From contig NC_090768.1 of the NCBI RefSeq assembly GCF_036898095.1, positions 47,936,687-48,000,686 on the forward strand: a stretch of DNA of 64,000 nt. The letters run 5' to 3'. Positions 10,496-18,740 of the stretch are shown here, piece by piece (within the stretch, counting starts at the first letter, position 1; each line of letters begins with the position of its first letter). A program made the position numbers and the translations under genes. This stretch comes from Palaemon carinicauda. Taxonomy: Eukaryota; Arthropoda; Malacostraca; Decapoda; Palaemonidae. The notes beneath the pieces were generated by a model. It was not told the DNA's origin, searched no databases, and saw nothing but the letters and a program-made list of their open reading frames with translations.

Positions 10496-12201
10496 TGTGA
10501 TCCCGGTAGGGGGGAGACTTTATCACTTTCGAGACCATTGGACCTTCAGTCCATGGGCTCACAGCATAATATCCAAAGGCTTGGGTTGGAAATGGTCACA
10601 GGGATCTCCACCTCCACCAGTGATCTTCTTCCAGTGACCCACTCCCATCCTGAAAGAGTACACCACAGAGTTACTCAAGAAGAAAGCAATCAAACGGGTT
10701 TGATCACTGAAATTCCAAGGCCGCCTATTTACAGTTCCAAAGAAAGACTCGTTGGCGTTGAGAGTGGTTCTGGACTTGTCAAAACTAAACTCTTACATTC
10801 TCTGCGACAAGTTCCGTATGCTGACTATCTCTCAGGTATGGACCTTACTTCCCTGTGGGGCCGTCACCACCTCTATCGATCTTACCGACGCCTATTATCA
10901 TGTACCAGTAGCTCGAAACTTCTCTCCTTACCTAGGCTTCCGCCTAGGCAAGAAAGCCTTTGCGCTCAAAGTCATGCCCTTCGGTCTCAGCATTGCCCCC
11001 AGGATATTCACGAAACTGGGAGAGACAGTGCTCGAACAACTCAGGAACCAAGGGATACAGATCATCGCCTATCTGGACGATTGGCTCATTTGGGCTCGGT
11101 CGACCCAGGAATGCAACGGAGCTACGACGAAAGTAATTCGATTTCTCACCAAACTGGGATTTCGGGTCAATCTCCAAAAGTCCTGCCTACAACCATCAAG
11201 CCGCTTCGAATGGTTAGGCATTCAGTGGGACCTTTCAAAGCACAGGCTCTCCCTTCCTCCCAAAAAGGTAAGAGAGATAGCTTCCAAGATCAGGAACTTT
11301 TACAAACACAAACAGGTGTCCAGAAGAGCCTTAGAAAGAATCCTCGGTCTTCTCCAATTTGCTTCAGTAACAGATCTCCTATTAAAAGCCAAACTCAAAG
11401 ACATCAATCGAGTTTGGAGAAAGAGAGCTACAGTACCTTTAAGAGATAAGATCTCGAAGATCCCCTCTGTCTTAAAAGTGAGACTAGGCCCATGGTTCAA
11501 ACCGGGGAACCTCTCCAAATTGGTTCCTCTGCAATTCCCCCCTCCACAAGTGACAGTTCATACAGACACGTCTCTGAGTGGCTGGGGGGGTTACTCCCAA
11601 CATCAGATGTTTCAGGGCTTTTGGTCATCCGCCATGAAACAGTTCCATAACAATGTTCTCGAAGCCATGGCAGTGTTCTTGACCCTGAAGAGAATCTCCC
11701 CTCTGAAAGTCGACCCACATCAGAGTAGTCTCAGACAGCACAGCCGTAGTACACTGCATCAACAGAGGAGGATCCAAGTCACCCAACCTGAATCAGGTCC
11801 TGGTCACTATCTTCGCCTTGGCAGCAGAAAAGAACTGGTTCCTGTCAGCAACTCACCTAGCAGGAGTCCAGAATGTGATAGCGGACTCACTATCCAGGAC
11901 GAAACCACTGGAATCAGAATGGTCTCTAGACATAATTTCATTCCGGTGGATACTCAGGCTGGTTCCGGGCCTCCAGGTAGATCTATTCGCGACTCAACTG
12001 AATCACAAACTTCCCTGTTATGTGACCCCAAACCTGGACCCTAAGGCTTATGCCATGGACGCATTAACCCTGGATCGGAACCATTGGAAGAAGATTTACC
12101 TATTCCCTCCAGTGAATCTTCTAATGAAAGTTTTGCACAAACTACGCTCCTTCCAAGGGGCAGTGGCTTTAGTAGCACCTCACTGGCCAAAGAGCAGTTA
12201 G
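10383..12201 (+). pseudogene. DIRS-B reverse transcriptase, RNase H and methyltransferase-like polyprotein
   Basis: RT blocks: VGGRLYHFRDHWTFSPWAHS, VVLDLSKLN, TSIDLTDAYYHVP, MPFGLSIAPRIFTKL and active-site YLDDWLIW at 11070-11093. RNase H: VTVHTDTSLSGWGGY and IADSLSR. MT-like module: LQVDLFAT, AYAMDALTLDRNHW and YLFPPVNLL. Inactivating changes: TGA at 10635-10637, TGA near 10703, a one-base shift near 11716-11722 and TAG at 12199-12201 where family A has Trp. The frame begins without an ATG and is +1 to gag. The 303-codon frame at 10538-11449 is an out-of-frame shadow. Family B is clearly divergent from family A (for example STQECNGATTKVIRF against SSEECLRACRKVTQF). Confidence 0.9.
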
Positions 12202-13295
12202 TTTCCTCTCCTCCTCGAGTTGAAACTCCGTCCCTTCCGGATCCCATTCCCCAAACTGACCCAAGTAGTCCAAACTCGGACGGTGTCAGATTCCTCAAGG
12301 ATAGCCAAAACCCTAACTTTGTGGACTTCATGAAGTTTGCAGCTCGCAGAGATGCGAACATTGACCCGGAAAATGTTCTCTTCATAGAATCAGACAAAAG
12401 GGACTCTACAATTCGTCAATATGATTCGGCCGTTAAGAAACTGGCAGATTTCCTTAAGAATTCAGACCATACTTGTATGACTCCTAATTTAGCCATCTCC
12501 TTCTTAAGGCTCCTTTTTGACAAAGGCCTGGCAGCTAGCACTATAATCACCATCAAGTCAGCTTTGAAGAAAATCTTCCTTGTTGGGTTTAACATTAACC
12601 TGGCTGATTCCTATTTCTCATCTATTCCAAAAGCATGTGCTAGGCTTCGACCTTCGGTTCGTCCACAAAAGGTCTCTTGGTCTCTGAATGATGTTCTCAA
12701 ACTTGCGTCAGACACGGACAATGAATCCTGCTCTTATATCACTCTTCTTAGGAAGACTTTATTTCTAACAGCTTTGGCCTCGGGTGCTAGAATCTCAGAA
12801 CTAGCAGCTCTCTCACGAAACTCAGAAAACATAGATTTCCTCCCTTCAGGTGAAGTACTGCTTTCTCTAGACAGAGCTTTCCTAGCTAAAAATGAGGACC
12901 CACAAAATAGGTGGTCCACTTGGAGGATTATCTCTCTTCCCCAAGATACTTCTCTGTGTCCAGTCACTACTCTCAGGGCCTTTTTAGCTAGAACTGCCAC
13001 CCGCTCGTCTGGCCCCTTGTTTATCAGAGAACAAGGAGGTACTATTTCCATTCAAGGCATTAGACAACAAATCCTCTACTTCATTAAACAACCTAATCCA
13101 GAATCATTTCCCCATGCTCATTATATCCGGTCAGAAGCTACCTCAATCAATTACTTCCAAAATATGGATTTTGATGACCTTAAAAAGTACACGGGTTGGA
13201 AATCTCCTATGGTTTTCAAACGCCACTATCTAAGGAACTTACAGGCCCTTAAAAACCCAACGGTTGCAGCTGGGAGCCTCATCTCTCCCCATTAA
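12084..13295 (+). CDS. DIRS-B tyrosine recombinase, intact frame
   Basis: 403 codons without a stop. The part before about 12200 overlaps the MT frame, with YR at -1 to it, and no ATG occurs near the start of the open stretch, so the real start is uncertain. Core-binding features include STIRQYDSAVKKLADFL and ASTIITIKSALKKIF. Catalytic residues: Arg in SGARISEL (12789-12791), His and Arg in HYIR (13119-13130), Trp in GWKSPMVF and Tyr in KRHYLR (13227-13229). All five are present. This protein would join the circular cDNA to the target. The C-terminus TVAAGSLISPH matches the family A ending (VVAAGSVLKP), showing that the two families share the whole length. Confidence 0.92.
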   Translation: MEEDLPIPSSESSNESFAQTTLLPRGSGFSSTSLAKEQLVSSPPRVETPSLPDPIPQTDPSSPNSDGVRFLKDSQNPNFVDFMKFAARRDANIDPENVLFIESDKRDSTIRQYDSAVKKLADFLKNSDHTCMTPNLAISFLRLLFDKGLAASTIITIKSALKKIFLVGFNINLADSYFSSIPKACARLRPSVRPQKVSWSLNDVLKLASDTDNESCSYITLLRKTLFLTALASGARISELAALSRNSENIDFLPSGEVLLSLDRAFLAKNEDPQNRWSTWRIISLPQDTSLCPVTTLRAFLARTATRSSGPLFIREQGGTISIQGIRQQILYFIKQPNPESFPHAHYIRSEATSINYFQNMDFDDLKKYTGWKSPMVFKRHYLRNLQALKNPTVAAGSLISPH

Positions 13296-13685
13296 TCTCT
13301 TGTTCTTCCTTTCATCCATCTCTCCTCTTCTCCCTCCTACCTGCCACTCGCACCACGTCGCCGCTCTCCTTGGTGGTTCGTTAGCCCCTAAGATTATTCC
13401 CATGTTTAGCTCCTATGGTTATTAACTGTTTTTGTGTTTACCGTAGTAACTTTAGTGTTTGGTTATTCTTAGCCATGTAAGTTTTGTTGCATATTGTGCT
13501 CTGATACTCGGATGCTTCCTTGTTATCATGTTTATTTAGCCTTACATTCACTACATCTTTTGGCTAGTTTGTAATTTTATGCTTACTTACCTTAATATAA
13601 TATATTATTTTCGTTACATGGTGTTTATCTCTCTCCTCATTATGTTACTATTTTTTATTGGGCTTGGAAGGCATTCTCTGGTACA
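13296..13685 (+). other. DIRS-B 3' untranslated region
   Basis: Non-coding; pyrimidine-rich at first and then AT-rich. It links the YR stop to the internal complementary region. No other signal recognised. Confidence 0.7.
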
Positions 13686-13776
13686 TTTTCACCGGGCGTC
13701 ACAGGTCGACCCAGAAAAGGGATTTTGACGAAGGAAAAATCTATTTCTGGGGAGAGACCTGTGACGCCCGGTGAAA
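13686..13776 (+). repeat. Internal complementary region (ICR) of DIRS-B
   Basis: The first half (13686-13717) is an exact reverse complement of the left end 6342-6373. The second half (about 13718-13776) is the reverse complement of the right end about 14105-14163 with one mismatch in some 58 bases. This is the hallmark by which DIRS elements complete their ends through a circular intermediate. The halves meet at CCAGAAAAGGGATT, placing the end-to-end junction at an A run. Confidence 0.95.
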
Positions 13777-13834
13777 CCCTTCCCTGTTATTTTTGTACGA
13801 TCCCATCCTTTCCTTTCCAAGCTGTTTGTTCTTG

Positions 13835-14165
13835 CAGAAGGATGTCTCAGAGGGCGCTCGCGTCGGGCGTCGGTGGCGTGGCTCTAGTACGGTATCTGGG
13901 GCCTCTGTTACGGCCCTTCCCTTTGATGAAGGAATTATCTAAATGGAAGACAGCCTGTAAATAGTGGCTTTCACATGCCCCTGCTTTATACACAACACCC
14001 ACAAGGTGCTCGCGCGAGGGTAGTAACCTCTGCATTCCATGCTTTTATCTTTCTCTGGTATATTTGGAAGGGTTTGTATCAGAAAAGTGTAAAGAAGAAC
14101 CCTTTTCACCGGGCGTCACAGATCTCTCCCCAGAAATAGATTTTTCCTTCGTCAAAATCCCTTTT
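13835..14165 (+). repeat. Right inverted terminal repeat of DIRS-B
   Basis: Reverse complement of the left ITR, plus about 30 extra bases at the outer end (AATAGATTTTTCC to AAAATCCC) that the left ITR lacks. Such unequal outer ends are normal in DIRS elements and are what the ICR encodes. Confidence 0.95.
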
Positions 14166-14893
14166 TATTTACCATGTGTCTTATTTCGCCTTCCCATATG
14201 AAAATAAATTGCTGTTACTGAGTTTCAATGCCCCTAATTATTCTTTATTATATTTATGTATAATATTCATCCTGTCTAAGATATGCTCACCAAGCAAGTG
14301 AAATATTGTTCCTACACAAATATTTAACTTTTTGATCTGTCCACCAGACCGGCACGATCCTCGCATCCAGGTGAGTTTATTTTCATCAGGGTACTTCGAG
14401 ATGTTCCTCTTGTCCAAACAGGACCTCCCTGCCAGAGGGGCAGGAAGCCATGTCATTGTTTATGCCACTGGTAGTGACATATAACGGAGATGTCACCGTC
14501 TCTAAGGTCACCAGACCAAAGGAATATTGTTTGAAGTAGGCTGCCGTTTGTTTACGACGCGAGGTACCGTAACAGTAACGTAGGAGGATAACTTTGCAAC
14601 GGCTCCTCAGATAACTTGCCACCTTCCCCCTCGAAGCATAAATGCTATGTGGGGTACAGATAGCCATGTGGCGTGTCAAGCATACGTCCCCTGTTGATAT
14701 ACGATATCCTAAAGGGAAACCTTTAGGGTACTCGCGCCAGAAGTTAGAATTTTGTGAAACCTTTAGTTTAATTCTCTGGGAATATCCACTGTAGTCCTAT
14801 ATACCCTCAGGACGCTACTGAAGGAACCTTCCATCAGGACGACATGGCCATCTCACCCAAAAATAGATTTTTCACTTCGCTCAAAATCCGTTT
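14166..14893 (+). repeat. Right terminal repeat of DIRS-A1, displaced by the DIRS-B insertion
   Basis: From about 14600 this resembles 23030-23260, the terminal repeat of DIRS-A2: shared words include TTAATTCTCTGGGAATATC, AAGGAACCTTCCATCAGG and ACGACATGGC. Its outer end (CAAAAATAGATTTTTC to CAAAATCCGTTTT) parallels the DIRS-B right end. The orientation is that expected for the 3' end of a plus-strand element, that is DIRS-A1. The portion 14166-14500 is AT-rich and holds no other signal. A hairpin lies at 14708-14727. Confidence 0.75.
14708..14727. other. Eight-base-pair hairpin with a GAAA loop in the DIRS-A1 terminal repeat
   Basis: CCTAAAGG, GAAA, CCTTTAGG. A perfect stem with a GNRA-type loop if transcribed. 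Function unknown. Confidence 0.6.
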
Positions 14894-15327
14894 TACATCA
14901 AAGCAGTGTTGCCAAAGGGGCATAAAATTTTGTTAAAGATTTAAAATTCTAGTGCTAATTCCAAAATTCCTCGTACAGCCTATAAATTTTCACACAAAAT
15001 GTAATTATTGATTAAAGAAATCTAGACATTCTTTTAGGTGGAATAATTTTGTTACTGTTTATGTGTTTCTAGGTCTAGTTACTTTTCTGCTAACTTGGTA
15101 ATACTGCACTCAACAAACAGATTTTTTTTCCAACTCTCTGTTTGTATTATTTCGTAACTCAAGCAACAACGTCATTATCAATATATTGCTTTATTACAAA
15201 ATGTCAACAAAATATGAGAATATAGATATATACATCATAAACAACTCTGTCATAGCATCGTCTGCTAGGAGACTATTAGTTGGCATGTTTTCTTGTAGAA
15301 GAGGGTTAGCAAGTCATCAGCTGATTA

Positions 15328-15388
<61 letters not shown>

Positions 15389-15860
15389 CTAACTGTACTT
15401 CATTGAAGGATGTGCAATATAAAAATAAATGAATTTATTACATATTAATGATAATTGTAGGATTATATTCTATCTCTCGTGAGTTTGAGTGCTTGTATGT
15501 CAATAGTTGGGTGTTTGAAGGGTGTCAAACTCCCTTATACAACTTTTTCTTAAGTGTTAAGACGCAGGGTGATTTTGGAGGGCACTTTTCGTGAAAAAAG
15601 GTGCGTCTTATGACACAGGAAATACGGTATATATATTTTTTACCTGTATATACATATATAAATTCATCATTAGATTAATGCAACTCAATGTGAATGTGAA
15701 ACCAAATCTGCCTAGTTTCACTCAGATGTTCGATATGCGTCAACACTGTTCAAATGTCCACACGGCACTGGTGTTATTGGTCAGATTCTGCACCTGTATA
15801 GAACAGTCTATTAATCACCGTAATGATTTGCACTAAAAGGTATTAATACCTATTCACCCG
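14894..15860. other. Intergenic AT-rich stretch with a long poly(A) tract
   Basis: No gene seen. It holds an uninterrupted run of 57 A at 15329-15385, preceded by CATCAGCTGATTAC. It also holds an inverted 9-mer, TAAGACGCA at about 15557 and TGCGTCTTA at about 15602, inside a segment resembling a DNA-transposon end, and a TA-rich tract near 15627-15660. The poly(A) could be a retroposed tail, but no SINE body is recognisable. Confidence 0.5.
15329..15385. repeat. Poly(A) homopolymer, 57 bases
   Basis: Direct count from the sequence. It creates a false poly-Lys reading frame. Confidence 0.98.
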
Positions 15861-15903
15861 ATACACTGTTGAGTCCCAAAAGAGTCCACTGTTCATCGCA
15901 GCA

Positions 15904-17272
15904 CTAGACGACGGGTTTTATCACACTACCCGCCGCCACCACAAAGTGTTTTATTTCATGTACTGGCTTCGCATAATGTTCATAGAAGACTCTGGATGGT
16001 TTCCACCCCATATATAAGCGGAGCCTCTCAAAGTCCATGTGTTGAAAGAAATTCAACGAAGAAGCAACTTTCTTTGGATCGTAACCTGCGAGTGTACTGT
16101 CAGGATCCGCTCTGCGAATAAAGTAGGTGAGCTTCGCTCTCAGTTGTCTTAGGGATAGATTTGATCCAGAGGTTTCGCCTCGGAAGAGCTGTCCTCCCTC
16201 GAAGTTTGAAGTTCTTCGAAGATAGACCTTAAGACACTCTACTGGGCATAGAGAGACATCTTCCTTCAGTGGGAGAAAGAGGGGCAGCTCGTTCTTGGCA
16301 AGAAAGGCAGGATCAGGGAAAAGGTTCAGTTCTCGTGTCTAGGAACTGAATATGGCCTTCATTTCTGGATAAGGCCACTATTTCACTAACTCTAGCCCCT
16401 GAGGCTATTGCGAACAGAAAGATTACTTTCTATGTTAGATCCTTTAGGGTACAATCCTCATTGTTCAGGTTCGAAGCATAGTGCAAGACTTTGTCCAACA
16501 ACCATGTGACGGGCTTTGGGGGGGGGGGGGGAGTTGCTGGCTTGAGTCTAGCACATGCTTTTAGTATCTTATTGAAGACTTCACTTGTGAGGTCCACCTC
16601 AAAGGCGTACAGAAGAGGTATAGTTAGAGCCGACTTACACGCGGTTATAGTAGTGGAAGCCATGCCTTGTTCATGTAGGTAGATGAAAAAAGAGAGACAG
16701 AAATCTATCGATATATCTGTTGGTTTCCCTGTCTCCACAAAGGACACCCATTTCTTCCAAGATGATTCGTATTGTCTCCTAGTTGAACTTGACTTGTACT
16801 CTTCATTAAAGTCGACTTTGTCCTTTGAGATCCCAAACTTTTTGTTCCCTGCTAGGGCGAGAAAATCATGAGATGTAGGTTGTTGGTTCTCGAGGATGAA
16901 GCGTAAACAGTCGACTTCTGAACCAGTTGGGATAAAACTGGGTTCGGCAGAGGAAACAGCTTCAGTTTCAATTCTAAAACTAGAGGGAACCAATTGCTTT
17001 TGGGCCATTTGGGGGCCACTACTGCAGCTGTCCCTCTGAAGGATCTTTGCTTGTCGAGGACTCTTAGCAGGAAATTGGTCGGTGGAAACAGGTAAATCCA
17101 ATTCCATCTGTTCCAGTCGAGAGACATGGCGTCTATCGCTTCTGCTTGAGGGTCCATGTAAGGGGCTACGTAACGAGGTAGTTTCTTGTTGTCGCTTGTC
17201 GCGAAGAGGTCGATCTGCAGTTCCGGGACTTTTTCTGAGATGAAGGAGAATGAGTCTGCATCTAGGGACCAT
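15904..17272 (-). pseudogene. DIRS-A2 tyrosine recombinase, broken
   Basis: The frame from 17272 to 16430 carries the N-terminal and core-binding part (RRQYESSWKKWVSF, TTITACKSAL) and lies -1 to the MT frame, as in A1 and B. It then meets a stop just before the catalytic part. After further shifts, SGARVSEIVALSR and the C-terminus MGWKPSRVFYEHYAKP can still be read, ending at 15904. The catalytic Arg of box I, the Trp and the Tyr survive, but the HxxR motif reads YDPK, so both His and Arg of that box are lost. Confidence 0.88.
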
Positions 17273-18740
17273 TCTGTCTCTATCAGCTTTTGCCTGGATA
17301 GAGCGTCCGCCGTCACATTGCGGAACCCTTGCATGTGAACTGCTGATAAGTGCTATCCTCTCTTCCTTGCCAGGTAGAAGATGGCTAACATCACATGACT
17401 GATGTGAGATGATCTCGAGCCTTGTCGATTTAGACGTTTTACTATCACTTCGTTGTCCAAGACCATCTGATGTGGATTGTTCTGTGAGGGGATAGTTTCT
17501 TCAACGTTAGGAAGACTGCCATAGCCTCCAAGGTTTTGAACTGGTGCGATCAATTCCCTTGCACTTTTCTCTAGTGAGAATGGCCTCCCTATCCTTCCAG
17601 GGAGGCGTCTGTGTGTATCACCACTGATGGTTGTGGTGGTTGCAGGGGAACTGTCCAGGCTAGGCTCTGGGCTGTCGGTTACAGCCTTAATAGCGTGCGC
17701 AATAGGGTCGGAGTTGACCTTCATTGATCACTTAAGAGCGTTTGATGCGTATCTTCTCCAGACTCCTGACGCATCCTTTAGCCGTGCTTTTAGCACCAGG
17801 TCTGTCACTGCTGCAAACTGGAGAGAGCCCAATACTTTCCTGTTGGTGTCTTGAAATCCTCTTGTATCGGGATTAGGCATTTGACAGCTCCTGCTATCTC
17901 TCTCCTCTTCTTGAATGAAATGGAGAGGTGGTGAGACTTCAAGTTCCATTGGATTCCTAACCATTGGAACTTCTGAGCTGGAGAAGGGTGAGACTTCACG
18001 TGATTGATCTTGAAGCCCAGGTGCTCCAGGAACTGGATCACCTTTCCGGCCTCTTGCAGACAAATAGTCTTGGATGCTGCCCACACCAGTCAATCGTCTA
18101 GATATGCTACTACTTGAACTCCCTCGGAGCGTAGCTGCTGGACGATTGTATCTGCTAGCTTCATGAATATCCTTGGGGCTATGTTTAATCCAAAGGGCAT
18201 CGCTCTGAAGACAAATTTTGTCTTCTGTAGCTTGAATCCTAGGTAGGAGGAGAGGGGGCGACTGACTGGTAGGTGCCAGTAAGCATCTGCCAGGTCAATT
18301 GAGACTGTGTACGCCCCTTTGGGTAAAAGGGTCCTTATGTGTTGCAAGGTAAGCATCCGGAACTTGTTATTCTCGATGAACTTGTTGAGTGGAGACAAGT
18401 CTAGAATGACTCTGAGTTTGTCTGAGTCGTTCTTGGGAACACAAAACAGCCTTCCCTGGAATTTGATGGACTTCACTTTCTTTATTACCTTTTTGTTCAA
18501 GAGTTCTGAGGTATATTCTTCCAACAAGAGGGTGGAGTGTTGGAAGAATTCTGGAAAAGGGGGTGGAATTTCGTTCCATCTCCACCCGAGTCCATTCGTG
18601 ATTAGGCTGTGGGCCCAGGGATCGAAGGTCCAGCGATCCCGAAAGTAAAAAAGTCTGCCCCATACCTGGAACCCCTCAATGCTTAGGGGTTCCAGAGGAC
18701 CTGTTTCCGTGACCGCGTCCTCCTCTGCCCTTTGGGGGTT
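16852..18740 (-). pseudogene. DIRS-A2 reverse transcriptase, RNase H and methyltransferase-like polyprotein
   Basis: RT is read in VWGRLFYFRDRWTFDPWAHS, VILDLSPLNKF, VSIDLADAYWHLP, FRAMPFGLNIAPRIFMKL and the active-site region, where the Trp after YLDD is a TGA (about 18090). After the RT thumb the frame shifts near 17860 and RNase H is fragmentary. The RNase H end NVTADALSR and the MT-like module (LQIDLFAT, AEAIDAMSLDWNRW, YLFPPTNFLL, KWPKSNWFPL) are open again at 17334-16852. Here gag and RT lie in one frame, because of an extra base in a C run near the gag end. Confidence 0.88.

Larger units (their letters stand above)
6342..14165 (+). mobile_element. DIRS-B: near-complete YR retrotransposon nested in DIRS-A1
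   Basis: A 7.8 kb element with left ITR, leader, gag, RT/RNase H/MT, YR, ICR and right ITR. The left end begins TTTCTGGGTCGACC at 6342; the right end finishes with AAAATCCC followed by a T run at 14155-14166. The ICR at 13686-13776 is complementary to both outer ends, which fixes the borders to within a few bases. Left and right ITRs share a TTT/AAA at the join, a plausible recombination core. No target duplication is evident, as expected for YR insertion. Gag and RT carry frameshifts and stops; YR is intact. Confidence 0.93.

Noticed and set aside
10538..11449. 303-codon open frame on the plus strand
   Set aside because: Out-of-frame shadow of DIRS-B RT; the RT motifs are in the frame that contains YLDDWLIW at 11070.
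15186..15392. Open frame ending in a poly-Lys tail
   Set aside because: Translation of the 57-base poly(A) run.
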